The notes: a model not told the origin generated them from the sequence alone. A DNA stretch of 64,000 bases from Notospermus geniculatus (GCA_002633025.1 NMRB01000030.1:102194-166193); one strand, 5' to 3'. Shown: positions 1 to 11,131, numbered from the stretch's first letter. Numbers and translations are program-made.

Positions 1-495
1 ATGTGCACTTTATATGTGTTTTACTAATGAGAAATAAAGCACTTGCGTCAGACAAACCAACAGCAACACTTAGAGTTTATCCTATCATGTACCCAAAGGT
101 AATACATATTGGCAGTATAATTAATGACATAGCATTTTGTAATGTTTTTGTAGCGATCAATTTTTGAGAGAGGCATTTACCAGTATGGTCTGAACATTGG
201 CAAGGATGCCATGGTGGGATGTTGAAGGAGACAATATTCTATCTGTGAAGTGTGATAAAGTGGCTCATCATCTCAATGCAAGAGGTCATTTATGTTCCCA
301 TTCTGGATGGAGAGTTGCTAAATGAAGCTGTTTTAGCACCATTCCTACCAATGCAGCAAATCTTTTCTGCATTCAAGTTGAGGACTTCTGCACAGAGCAA
401 AATCAAAATGTTCAAGTCGATTAACCTTCAGAGCAAGACTGTACATCGCACATGCCATCAAAGCAGAATGAAGGAATTTTATCTTGCACTTGCAC
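1..495 (+). repeat. Dispersed segmental repeat, copy 1 (empty MITE site)
   Basis: This segment reappears at 2439-3090 in the same orientation, with identity in the mid-90s percent by eye and a few small indels. It begins at or before the window edge, so its left limit is unknown. The match ends sharply after the word CTTGCACTTGCAC. Position 64-74 reads ACACTTAGAGT with no insertion, so this copy keeps the uninterrupted site that is occupied by a MITE in the other copy. The open frame at 252-509 lies inside the repeat, and its partner in copy 2 differs by an indel, so I do not treat it as coding. The unit may be an old transposable element or a local duplication; no transposase or reverse transcriptase motif is visible. 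Confidence 0.85.
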
Positions 496-2438
496 GCCGT
501 ACGGACTAACGCACGACAGACCACCACTCAATGACCCCAACCACAGCATAAGCCCTGCTGGGCCTTGCGGCCAAGCGGGCTAAAAACTAAGGTGGTTGTT
601 CTTCAAGAAACCAATTATAAGGTAGGTTTACATTGTTTCGTATAATGATGATGTTAAGGCAGAGAAGGTGAAATTACAGTGCTCTTGCTTGTTGGAAGAA
701 AAAGAGTATCACCTTTGCAATAAACAAGGTCAACAATACGAACTGACTTGCAGAAATTGCCAGAGGATATTGCATGTATGCTAGTAATTCTGAATTTCTT
801 AATTTGCACATGTCAACCTGACATGGTTATCCTCTAAAGCCTCATCAATCTTTGGTACAATCACTCTGCAAAAAGGTGTCACTAGCTTCTGATGTCATAT
901 TTTTGGATCTGCAGACATAGACACAATGTCAATCAAAGATGTTTTTCTACATAATCATGTCTGATATTATCATTTTGGCAATTCCATCTACAGAGCCTGC
1001 AAACACCAAGAGAGCTACAGGAAAGGTGGAGGGATGAAGCGACGAGCCTTACCTCAAGATCATCCTCCAAATCCCAGAAATCAGAATCGCTGACTTCAAT
1101 CCATGAAGTTTCCATCTTCGAGAGCATGAGTCACAGGACAGATCATACCAAAGCACAGGTCAAGGCTCCTTGACTTTCTCCATCACCATCGCTTTGTTAC
1201 TTGACAATGTTTCACAAGCTAATCCTTTGTAATAAAACATGGTCCAGCTTCAAGCAACGTTAACTGTCCTCACAGAGTTCACCAAAATCTGATTTGCCGA
1301 CTGTCTATATTGCCTAGTTAAATCTATGGTACGGTCCCATTGGGCCACATTGAGTGCCCTGTACGAAGCCGGTATTGCTCGGTGCACCGGTTATGATGAC
1401 AGAAGCATCAATTTGGATTTATACACTGCCCAGTATTTTATGATTAGTACTGTCTGCAGTACTGCAACCTTATAGGATCAATGTCTAAGTCATCCTTATT
1501 CTTACCGTTGACTAATGCATGGGAGGGGGGCTACGCCATGTCTGGAGGACCAAGGTGTAGCTATCCTTCAGCCAATTAACAAAACCAAGGAAGCAAAAAG
1601 CCTCTGCAAGCCACTAACTTTAAACCACCACCACTTGCTACAGTGGAACTCATGTGAAATGCACCCTATCAGAACCAAGACATCATTTGGAAACACCTCT
1701 TTGAATTCTCAAGATGGAGAAAACCAAATGAAAGGGACTCAATATTTTCCCCTGCAATTGACACAACCTGCTGGTTTCGGAATGAAATGGCTGAAGACGA
1801 GGTCATGGTAATTCTTGGAAGAAGAAAGTTAAGAGTGAGTTTCAAAGAATCACAGCAGTCCAAGTTCAAACACCAGCTGTCCAAAACAAAACATCCCAAT
1901 TATCCGAAATGAGAAACACAGTGAGACACACCACTTTTTCCAACATAGGTCCTGAGTGAAATTGAGCAACTAAATGGCTAGAATGCATAATCCACAAGCC
2001 TGCATAGGTTTCCTAATTAATCGGTATTGTGCTAATTAATTATTAAAAATTTATTGACACAGACAGTATGTGTTAACATACACATTTACCCACAAGTATC
2101 TTTGACAAGTATACTTTGGTTCATCGCCAGCCAGACACTCAAGGGGCTAATTCCAATAACAATTTATGAAATGGCCATTTGACAAGGATATCTTGGTCCA
2201 AGTGATCCTCTCCCACCAAAGATATTTCATTTCACATTGTATCACCACATCTACAATTCAAGTTGACAGCTATGCGGGCCCATCCTGAAGCAGCTGGTCT
2301 CAGTCATCTAGTTTGAATCGACATGTACTTTGTTACCTAAGTACCCCACTGATACTTTGTAATTGCAACAACTGTCCCCTCTTTTTCTCCATCCACACAA
2401 AACCATTTCTGGCAGTTTCACCAACCACTTTCCCGGTC
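496..2438. other. Unannotated spacer between the two repeat copies
   Basis: No supported gene. The open frames here are short and mutually overlapping on both strands. A GC-rich hairpin-prone patch occurs near 548-590 (GCCCTGCTGGG with GCGGCCAAGCGGGC). AT-rich TAATTAAT words near 2013-2050 could bind homeodomain proteins but are unremarkable in such DNA. Confidence 0.5.
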
Positions 2439-3090
2439 ATGTGCACTTTATATGTGTTTTACTAATGAGAAATAAAGCACTGGCGTCAGACAAACCAACA
2501 GCAACACTTAGGGCCGTATGCACCAAGCAAAGATAATCTTGAACTCAGGTTTAGCCACAACTTTTCCATTGTCAGATCATACCCCAGTAAACCTGAACAA
2601 TTGAAAAGTTGTGGCTCAACTTGAGTTGAAGATTATCTTCGTTTGGTGCATACGGCCCTTAGAGTTTATCCTGTACCCAAAGGTAATACATATTGGCAGT
2701 ATAATTAATGACATAGCATTTTGTAATGTTTTTGTAGCGATCAATTTTTGAGAGAGGCATTTACCAGTATGGTCTGAACATTGGCAAGGATGCCATGGTG
2801 GGATGTTGAAGGAGACAATATTATATCTGTGAAGTGTGATAAAGTGGCTCACTGTCTCAATGCAAAAGGTCATTTTGTGTTTCCATTTTGGATGGAGAGT
2901 TGCTAAATGAAGCTGTTTTATCACCATTCTGGACCATTCCTACCAATACAGCAAATCTTTTCTGTATTCAAGTTGAGGACTTCTGCAGAGAGCAATATCA
3001 AAATGTTCAAGTCGATTAACCTTCAGAGCAAGACTGTACATCGCACATGCCATCAAAGCAGAATGAAGGAATTTTATCTTGCACTTGCAC
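2439..3090 (+). repeat. Dispersed segmental repeat, copy 2 (carries MITE)
   Basis: This is the second copy of the segment at 1-495 and ends at the same CTTGCACTTGCAC word. Relative to copy 1 it carries a 148-bp inverted-repeat insertion plus a 3-bp target duplication at 2508-2661. It also lacks 5 bp just after the insertion (TTTATCCTGTACCC against TTTATCCTATCATGTACCC) and has a duplicated GGACCATTC near 2930. The flanks of the two copies are unrelated on the right side. The order of events is duplication first, then MITE insertion into this copy; precise excision from copy 1 is the alternative. Confidence 0.85.
2511..2658. mobile_element. 148-bp PIF/Harbinger-type MITE (Tourist-like)
   Basis: The element starts GGGCCGTATGCACCAA and ends TTGGTGCATACGGCCC. 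The two arms remain largely complementary for about 60 bp each, around a short central loop, so nearly the whole element folds back. It is flanked by TTA at 2508-2510 and TTA at 2659-2661. The homologous site in copy 1 (near 67-71) has a single TTA. A 3-bp TWA target duplication and GGG-starting ends are established hallmarks of PIF/Harbinger elements and their Tourist MITEs. It has no coding capacity and would have been moved by a transposase encoded elsewhere. The insertion boundary is proved by the paralogous empty site within this same window. Confidence 0.88.
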
Positions 3091-4175
3091 AGGACATGGC
3101 TAATGCAATAAATCTACACATGCATTGACAAATGTCCTCTTGTCCTGCCACATGGCTATTTATCACACAATTCCAATTAAAAAGTCCTGTGTGAATCAGC
3201 CTTAGGAACCTCATTATCTACCGATCATTTGGCTTCTCGATCATATGACGACAAGAAAGGCACACAAGTGCAATTTTTTCAATCCTGACACCAAGATGCT
3301 CTACTGCATTTGAATGGTGAAGAAGCTGCTGTACCATCTGCATTATGATGCTGGCTCTTCTCTGGATCATCATTTGAACTGTTTACAAATCCTTCACTGA
3401 AGACACTTGACACAGTGTCAGCTCATAAGACTTCAGCAATATCATTGTCGCCTCCAGATTTTTGGTTCCTGGACATTTCTTCATTGGTCCTGAGAGCATT
3501 TCATCCCAAGGACTATGTGTTCCCAGACTTTTCTCCCTGAGGACTTTTTGTCCATGGACATTTCGCCAACTGTATCTCGCACGCAAGTCCATGACTTCAG
3601 ACTAGGCTTACCTCAAGAGTTACATCAACAATGACAAACCTCACTATTTCCCCCAGTTTCCAGAGGATACCTTGGCCCATACTAGTGTCCCATCACATGC
3701 ATTTACCAATGGCTGGTTGGAGATATAAATGCCAATGTGTGGCCCAGACACATGGAAATGAATCACTATGGCCTGAAACTGGTACACAACCTGAGGACGG
3801 TGCTGGAAGAAATTGATGGTGCATGGACCATTAGTCAGTGAAGAGTGAGTTCAGCTCCAGCAGTTCCTTTAATTCATCCTTCTTCCATAATTTTCATACG
3901 TCTTCTCAACCGCTAGACGTTTTTTTGCCTTGCAGTGAAAGACAGGGTAATATCGATGAGTGAAATTATAGTCAGTGCCTGTCAACGCTTCGAGTTGAGG
4001 GATTTAGAATATTGAATTGAAAGCTTAAAGTATTGAAAAGATAGTGGGTCATCAGCTGGATGACGACATCTTAGTGAAAGAAATGTAGTGAAGAAGGAAT
4101 CTACCAAGGGTTTGGGAGAGATGTCCCCGCATGATCAAATGAAGAATGGAGCAGACAGGAAAAGAGAACTTGGAA
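3091..4175. other. Unannotated spacer with degenerate short repeat
   Basis: No supported gene. Around 3460-3570 the motif GGACATTTC, with variants of CCTGAGGACTTTTTGTCC, recurs imperfectly at roughly 25-35 bp intervals. This looks like a decayed minisatellite. Open frames here are short and lack convincing splice context. Confidence 0.4.
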
Positions 4176-4410
4176 GAGCAATGGACAGTGGTTGAGCATC
4201 TGACTCGCGAATGAGAGATCACTGACTTGATTCCCAGCCAAGTCACCACTTTGTATTCTCAACTGGTCTGAAAGGACCATGTGTTTTGCTGAATGAGCTA
4301 CTCCTCCAGTTCCCAGAAAGGTTTCTGGTGTAATCATGAGAAGTGCTTAGAGATTGTTTAACAGTGGAAAACGTAAAATGAAAGCCTCAGATTATTATCA
4401 TTATTATTTA
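4176..4410 (+). mobile_element. tRNA-derived SINE, copy A
   Basis: The head resembles a decayed tRNA: GTGGTTGAGCATCTGACTC (A-box side) is followed by CTTGATTCCC (B-box side) about 35 bp later. The body contains ACTGGTCTGAAAGG at 4262-4275. A downstream AAGTGCTTAGAGATT segment follows, and the 3' end is an ATTATTATCATTATTATTTA tail. Head, body and order all match the reverse-strand copy at 36862-37092, so this is a dispersed family. Pol III-transcribed tRNA SINEs are mobilised by LINE machinery. Boundaries are approximate because no clean target duplication was seen. Confidence 0.65.
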
Positions 4411-5680
4411 GAACTAGAGCTTCTTCCTTTGTACTGGTAACAGCAAAGACAAAGAATGCACACAACATCTAACCATTACAACATTGTTTAACAACATAAA
4501 ATCTGATTTACACATATCTTATCCTTTTGGGGACAACTTCAAAGAAGTAACAAATTTGATTGCCTCTGAAGTGGTATGGTGTCATGTTGACGATTACAAG
4601 GTGTTTCTCTGAAGTTTTACATGGAGTAAACGGTGTCAAGTCGATTTCCTCGTTACGATGACCACACCAAATCCTTTGATGCAAATAGTGGTAATTATCA
4701 CTTGATTACATGATTAGGGGATCAAAGGGCTGGGATTATGTAATTAGGTCTCTCTTCTCCCTCATCGTTGTCCCCTAATGGGATAAGATGTTAAGTGACC
4801 ATCACCGGGATGGATTACATAAAGTAGAATGACATGATTAACTCTTATTTTCTTGATGTTAAAACATGACCTTTATTGCTCTGTTTGTGACTGAATTCAT
4901 CTTCCCTAATCATATAAAGACATTAAAGCATTTTGTACAATGACCTTTTAAAGTCACCCCTTACCCGAACTATATTAAGGGAAGAGTGGATCTTGAATCA
5001 GGATAGAACCAAAGATGACAGACACCAATCTTCCTATTGGACCATCTGGGATGTGCTATTCATTTTCGCAAACCAAGACAGAGAAGCCACTTTGCCCGGC
5101 ATCACGGCATTCCAGGTTCTGAATAAACAGGGCCCACTCTGATGCTAAGTTGTTGTTTTTTCAAATCAGTTTGAAGATATGCAGAATGTAGCCAGCAGAC
5201 AGAAGCAATGAGCCATAGTCCACAAGGGAATGGACCGAGACCATGGTCAGTTGCACTATGTGCACTAACAGTAGATAAATTTCCGCTATCCATCACCAAT
5301 TATATATGAATTAAATATTATTGAAGTATAATGGTCCTTGATGAATTATTACTGGACAATACATCAATTATTCTTTGTGTGATGAGCATATGATTAAATA
5401 TTTTGAATAGCTTGAGCCACTTGAGGATTAGTGATATCGTGAGTCAAGGCTGAGAGCCATTGGACAATGCATGCAGAGGGAAGAATTAGCAAACCGGAAA
5501 ACTCCTAAGACGGGTGGTGATGGGAGTCGACGTCAAGACACATGCATTCTTCTAAACTCTAACTTACCCAATTGACATCAAAGAAATTATAATGTTATAT
5601 CTTACCTGAAAGAAGACAAGGGAGAGGACATATTGAAATCATAATTCAACTAGAGCAATGTCGATGGGGAGCCCATCGCA
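4411..5680. other. Unannotated spacer
   Basis: I see no gene, element or repeat that I can support. Sequence is AT-leaning with short, overlapping open frames only. Confidence 0.5.
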
Positions 5681-5949
5681 TATCTCCCCGCTTTCGACAG
5701 GAAGTAATGGTGACATGGTTATTTTTCCTGTGTCTTTCATATATTGACCCCTGGTGGGAAGAGGCTGAGTTTGATCGAAATACATTGGGGTTGGGAACAT
5801 TAGCAGTCGAGTACGGTACCTAAACATTCCAAATTCCAGATACACCACCACTCACAATTTTGTCATCTCATCACAAACAGTTTACAAATAATGCCCCTAG
5901 ACGTGTTTTTCACATGTTTCTTGTGGTTTTAAGGAATGTTTGTCCCCTT

Positions 5950-6284
5950 GTGACCTTGAAAGTAGGTCAACGTCAAAACCTGTCCGATATATTGTGAAGA
6001 TGTTACAGATGAACCTTCACACAAAATTTTGTCACTTTATCACAATTACTTAAGGAGTAATGGCCATAAATGTATTTGTCACGGATCGCCCCCTGGTGGA
6101 AAGACAGGGAGTTGGATTGAAATTCTAAGAGTGTTGTGCACATCAGTGGATGAGTACCTAATATATACCAAAGTTTCAATCTCCTCCATTGAACGGTCCA
6201 GGAGGAGATATCACTTTCGGACGGCTCCTAGTTTTTATTAAAGTTTGACCCCTGTGACCTTGAAAGTAGGTCAAGGTCAAAACC
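5950..6284 (+). promoter_or_regulatory. Paired AGGTCA nuclear-receptor-like half-sites in repeat units
   Basis: In both tandem units, TGACCT and AGGTCA face outward with 7 bases between them (TGACCTTGAAAGTAGGTCA). The second half-site continues directly into a further half-site: AGGTCAACGTCA in unit 1 and AGGTCAAGGTCA in unit 2. AGGTCA and the extended TCAAGGTCA are known binding words for nuclear receptors such as the ERR/SF-1 class. Actual binding is inference. A repeat of this sort could spread such sites through a genome. Confidence 0.3.
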
Positions 6285-6520
6285 CGTATGATATATTATG
6301 AAGCTGTCACAGATAAACCTTCACACCAAATTTCATCACTTTATCACAATTACTTTAGGAGTAATGACCATAAATGTGTTTTTCACATATCGCCCCCTGG
6401 TGGAAAGACAGGGAGTTGGATCGAAATTCCAAGAGTGTTGTGCACAATAGTGGATGAGTACCTAATATATACCAAAGTTTCAAGCTCCTCCATTGAACAG
6501 TGTAGGAGGAGATATCACTT

Positions 6521-6580
6521 TCGGACGGACGGACGGACGGACAGCCGGACGGACAGCCGGACGGACAGCCGGACTGACGG
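6521..6580 (+). repeat. GGACGGACAGCC minisatellite
   Basis: A run of GGAC units passes into three copies of the 12-mer GGACGGACAGCC and ends in GGACTGACGGCGG. It sits at the end of the second tandem unit and just inside the right end of the larger element. The + frame reads threonine/arginine/glycine-rich runs, but there is no reason to regard it as coding. Confidence 0.85.
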
Positions 6581-6630
6581 CGGAGGGTAAAACAATATCT
6601 CCCCGACTTTTTTCAAAAAGCGGGGAGATA

Positions 6631-8830
6631 ACCATCAGCAAATACGGTAACCTCAGTCCAAAGGGATTTCTTGAAGATACCAGCAGATTTGCACCTTGTT
6701 GGTCATAGGGCTTCAGCAACACTTGCACTAAAGTCTGACTTTTCTCAACGCTTCAAGCAAAGAGAAAGCCTAACTTCAGCTATACTAGGCTAAAGTCCGA
6801 CCCAAGCATACGGCTCCTAGGCTCTTTGATTGCACTTTGTTACCACCCAGTAGGCCTACAGAAATTCTGTGCTCTGTTATATCATGACACTCTCAGAAGA
6901 TCTGACTAAAACCCAAGGGGTTAACCACTTAATCTTTGGCAGGAATCATTAGACCACCAGTCAAATCAAGGTGTGAGTCTCACCTGGTCAAACTACAATA
7001 GCTTTCACCCATTTGTGCACATCACCACACCGTATCACACTTGCATCAGCAGCCAGCATGGAAGTGGCTAATGGTAAATCAATTACTGATGGACTAATTG
7101 CAGTGAGAGTGATTGATCTATGTCCAGTACGAGGTTATAATGACTTATGATTCATGATGCGCAGGTTGCTGTTTGTTGTATGATGGTGGATGGCCAGTTT
7201 GGTGAGGCTAAGCCTTGTGCTCATCATGCTCATGGACTATACCTTGAGGTCAACAGCTACACGCTAGCAACACTGCAAAGGCTTCATATTGGAAGGTCCT
7301 GGATCAGCTACAGTATAAGGATTAGGACAATGTAGGAGATATGGCACAGCACTATTTCAGAGAAAGCACTTCAGACTTCAGAGACCAGTAGGTCAATTTG
7401 ACCTACATCTATAATCAGTTTGGCTTCCATCATCACTGTTGCTTTGAAAAACTTTATAAAGAAGGAAAACATGGCATTCTAAAGAACATAAATTTTACCA
7501 ATTTTATCTCCATAGATTTCTAGAGACAACTGTCTTCCAATGTAACCAAGAATTATCAGGATCATGCCAGGGATACATCTGGTGAGAAAGCCGATGGTGG
7601 TACTTCCTCCAGGCATGTGGTCACTCTAGCCAAACAGACACTGAATTAAACAGGATTTATGAAGGATTTCCCAACTTGAAGCTGTGAGGACCAGATGTGT
7701 CACCCATGGCTTTAACTGGCCAACACTAAGCAGGGAGATTGGGTAGATTATCAGAGCAATTGCTTTCTGTCCATCACAATGCCGCTTGTGTTGTCTTAGT
7801 CATTGGGATACATCGGGTAGATTAAATAGGAATTACATAAAGTGATACTGACTTTAACTGGATGTAATTGGAAATGTATCAACTCGTCAACAGTAATGGA
7901 AATTGATGGATGTCTCATCCAGACATGGTGATTGGTCACTTGCTGACCAGTCATTTCGTCCTTCTTGTTTTTTTCTTGACCCAGGGTCAAGGGAAGAGTG
8001 ATCTGTAACCATCCCTCTGATTGCTATCATATTCCTCAACTGATATGCCACCCAGTCATCTTTGGTGGACATTGCCTCATCTCCAAATGACCTTCTGTAG
8101 CATTTTTTTTTCTCTCAACTTTTGAGAGACAGCACCGAAGGAGCAAAGGCGGCCATCATTACCATTTCAACACCAGGTGATCCTAAGATGATCATGAACG
8201 TTTTTTCCCCAGAATCCTTAGATTTATGGCAGCCGTCGACATCTTACCTGGCTTCGAGTAAATGAACCATGACTCACCAAACAAGGTGAGAGTTAATAGA
8301 CAAATTTCTCTCCCGACGGCCAGGATAGGTGACAAATGACAGGAATAAACCCTGCTGCACACACGAGATAAACTCGCGAGAATTATGCCGTGTTAACGTA
8401 ATTGCCATTACATGGGCATGAAACATTCATAAGACAGCAAACATCGCTGGCGTTGTTTACGGTGACAGGTCTGACGAAGATTCTTGATGCAGGCAGGTGA
8501 ACTTCCACCTTGGTGGGATTCTTCTTCATCTCCGAGGATTGTTCAGTTTTATGTCGACTCATGACCCTGGATATGTGGATTGGATCACGTGGGGAAAAAG
8601 TACAGCCAGACTTTTGGAATGTCTCAGGTTGACGAGAGCAGTATGAACTTCTTGGCTTTGGAAAGTGTTACTTGGGGTGATTTGAATGAACTTGAATAAA
8701 AGATTCAATGGTGACAGTTGACCCAAGTTCCTTGAAAAGCCTTTGTAATGTGGTCACTTGACTTTTGAAATGATGCTCCATGATGTAACATGACTTTGAG
8801 AAAATCCAATTGGTGTCTTTGGAAGTGGGA
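6631..8830. other. Unannotated spacer
   Basis: No supported feature. Open frames are short and on both strands; there are no convincing splice-bounded exons, tandem arrays or inverted repeats. Confidence 0.45.
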
Positions 8831-9139
8831 GTTACATGACATTGATCAACTTCAGCAACATCTTCAACAACAGCAACATCAACTTCAGTAACAGTAATAT
8901 CAACTTCAGTTACATCTTTATCCAATAATAGAGCACAAAAGGCGACACACAAAATGATATAATAACTGAAGTTGTCCTCCAGAAATTTTAGCAAATTTTT
9001 TGCCCCCAACCGTGGTCTTCTTCAGGCTGGCACTTTCAGTTACATCTTTAGTAACAGTAACATCAACTTCAGTAACAGTTATATCAACTTCAGTTACATC
9101 TTCAGTAATAGTAACATCACCTTCAGTAACAACATCCTT
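8831..9139. repeat. Interrupted (ACATCAACTTCAGTA)n-type tandem repeat
   Basis: Two blocks (about 8838-8930 and 9028-9139) consist of variants of AACATCAACTTCAGTAACAGT and TTACATCTTCAGTAA with a period near 15-30 bp. They are separated by about 100 bp of unrelated sequence. On the minus strand the blocks stay open and read as alternating valine/threonine/glutamate/aspartate (VTEVDITVTEVDV style). This follows from the repeat unit length being a multiple of three and is not evidence of a gene by itself. The separating sequence may be an insertion into a formerly continuous array. Confidence 0.7.
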
Positions 9140-10125
9140 AACATTTCTTATTACATAACTCAGGGAAAATACAAGTTTGAAATTTCCTTGAAGCCATGAC
9201 ACATTTAATGCATGCTACTACCGTAATATTGATCAGTGTCACCCTGAAGATAGGCGAATCAAAACTGATCAATGTAACAAATTTAATCCCAACTCTGACC
9301 CAAGAGGAAAGCAGCAAACATTGAAAATAAACTTAATCAAATTTCAAAGATACGCCTTTGTCAGCGAGCATCTTCGAGACAATCTATCGATTATAAAGAT
9401 GAGGCTGAGTGTGCACACTGGCTGCGGCATAACCTTGATAACCCCGAGGAAGTTGCATGTTTCATTCCAATCCACTCTAACCTGGTAGGAACAACCAGTA
9501 CATATGTATGGAGAACTGTGCATGATATACGGAAGGCGTGTGTCAATTTCAGATGCATCAATGTTTCAATGAGTAAGAAAGTCAATTGCGTGGATCTATA
9601 TCCTTTTCCCAGCGCGTTGTTTTTCTGTTTTGATACTGTTCACAGATCTGTAATCATGTTGTCTAAGGCAATATCAAATTCACTTACCCAATATGAATGA
9701 ATCATGGTGATCTGTAGGGAACACTGCGGCTTTGTCTATGAGAACTTATCAGGTCCGTCTCCTACTGTATACCCCTTGGGTTACTCGACCGAAATTAAAA
9801 AGAATGGTTGATATTGGGAGACAATTTTCTGAAACTACATGTCACTGAGCTGGTGATTTCGTCATCGTTATTGGAGACTGAGTTCAGGCAGAAAGAAGAT
9901 TGATATGTTACACTGGACTAGTATCACGCTGAATCTGATCCTATGTCAAATTTGTAATCTGATGTGTCAGTGATACAGTTATTTCTGTTGGCGGAGAAAA
10001 AAGTTTAGATGTCGATTACCTCAGTGATGAGAGGCAGGCAGAGGAGATTTCAGAGCCTTACTATCGATAAGTTACGAAATTCATTGAAGCTTTGCCTAAA
10101 ACTAAAACTTTGGACAAGTACTGCA
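9140..10125. other. Unannotated spacer
   Basis: No gene or element supported. AT-leaning sequence with short overlapping open frames. The right margin holds the 9-bp target duplication AGTACTGCA (10117-10125) of the next element. Confidence 0.5.
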
Positions 10126-10236
10126 CGTCCTCCCATAGCAGGGCCTTGGTCTTACTCCTCTTCATACAGTTGCACACAAAGTCTGCCTGAGTGGATGAAG
10201 AGGAGTGAGGTAAAAATCCCTGCTCAGGGAGGATGG
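10126..10236. mobile_element. Fold-back MITE family F, copy 1
   Basis: The ends are CGTCCTCCCATAGCAGGG and CCCTGCTCAGGGAGGATG, with complementary inner segments CTCCTCTTCATACA and TGGATGAAGAGGAG. It is flanked by AGTACTGCA (10117-10125) and AGTCCTGCA (10237-10245), a 9-bp direct repeat with one mismatch. The same arms and order recur at 57181-57277 and 61734-61837. A 9-bp target duplication is typical of Mutator-like (MULE) elements; Merlin (8-9 bp) is an alternative. It has no coding capacity. Confidence 0.82.
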
Positions 10237-10955
10237 AGTCCTGCAGGTCCAAAGTTCAAATTCTTTCTTTTTGTTCAAAGCTTTGAAATTTACAAAGATT
10301 TATTTTCATTCACATCTTCTCTAGACCTGGCATCTGTTTCTTCTAAAATTGCCGAAACTTCACTAATCAAAAGAGCAATCCTTTGAAGCCAGAGGTCGAG
10401 AAATTGCTCATAATTGCCATCATTTCCTTCGTATGGCTACCATGCGGTTTTGATGCTTTGACATGGGTCCGGTCGCTCGTTACTCTGATGCATGATCCTT
10501 TTTGATATAATAGCAATACAACAGCAAAAGGCCGACATTTAATTTGTGAAATCGGACATCACAAGTTTGAAATTTTAATCGTCCACTGTGTGCACGCATA
10601 ATGAACTTAATTAGATTTTTGATGTCTTTATAGCAACTGTTTCGATAAAAGTTGTTTGAGTTTGGGCAGAAATCATGTGGAAAATTGAAGATTGTCGCAC
10701 GAGGAATCAGCGGCGAGCTATTCTCATCTCAGCATGATTTCCGCCTTTTTAACTCTTGTTTGAACCGCCCGTTCAACATATCAGTCAAATTTAAAGACTG
10801 CATGTGGTGCCCTGCCTAGGGTGCAGGAGACAAGAAGACAATGAGACTACTCTTTTCATATCATCATTCATCTTTCATCTTTAGGCTCCTAGGTTAGCAC
10901 ACTGAACATCAACAACTGTTGTTCCTGAGGTTATGCTTTTTGACACTAGGGGAGT

Positions 10956-11131
10956 ATTCGAATCCCCGTTCTTGACAACATTCGTGCTGACTCAGTTGTT
11001 GTTGTTGACCGAACTTGAGAACGGCAGTTTCGAATGCCAAGAATGCAACCTGAGTCGGGCCAAGAACGTGTTCTTTTCACTCCCAACTCAGCAGAGGGTT
11101 GACAAGAACATGTTCCGTTCTTGGCCCTGAC
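10956..11131. repeat. Nested fold-back region built on GTTCTTG/CAAGAAC words
   Basis: An inner inverted pair joins ATTCGAATCCCCGTTCT (10956-10972) with GAGAACGGCAGTTTCGAAT (11017-11035). An outer, partly overlapping pair joins AGTCGGGCCAAGAACGTGTT (11053-11072) with AACATGTTCCGTTCTTGGCC (11107-11126). The words recur in several orientations, so the region can form alternative hairpins. I see no clear target duplication. It may be a decayed fold-back DNA element. Confidence 0.45.

Larger units (their letters stand above)
5681..6630. mobile_element. About 950-bp inverted-repeat element with internal tandem units
   Basis: The left edge TATCTCCCCGCTTT (5681) is matched in inverted orientation by AAAGCGGGGAGATA (6617-6630). 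The right edge also forms its own hairpin at 6594-6630 (ATCTCCCCGACTTTTT with AAAAAGCGGGGAGAT). Inside are two tandem units (about 5942-6240 and 6247-6525, period about 305 bp) and a more decayed third unit at about 5740-5940. Each full unit carries GTGACCTTGAAAGTAGGTCA, CGCCCCCTGGTGGAAAGACA and GGAGGAGATATCACTTTCGG. No transposase is visible, so it is probably non-autonomous. Similar GGTCAAGGTCA- and GGACGGACGG-containing repeats are familiar from marine invertebrate genomes, but I cannot name the family. Confidence 0.65.

Noticed and set aside
252-509. Open frame shared by both segmental repeat copies (also 2907-3128)
   Set aside because: It lies wholly within a repeat, has indels between copies near its start and shows no domain.
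9000-9050. Hammerhead-ribozyme or Penelope-type CTGAAGAAGACC motif on the minus strand
   Set aside because: The core is only loosely similar, the required GAAA/CTGATGA arrangement is absent and no reverse transcriptase is nearby.
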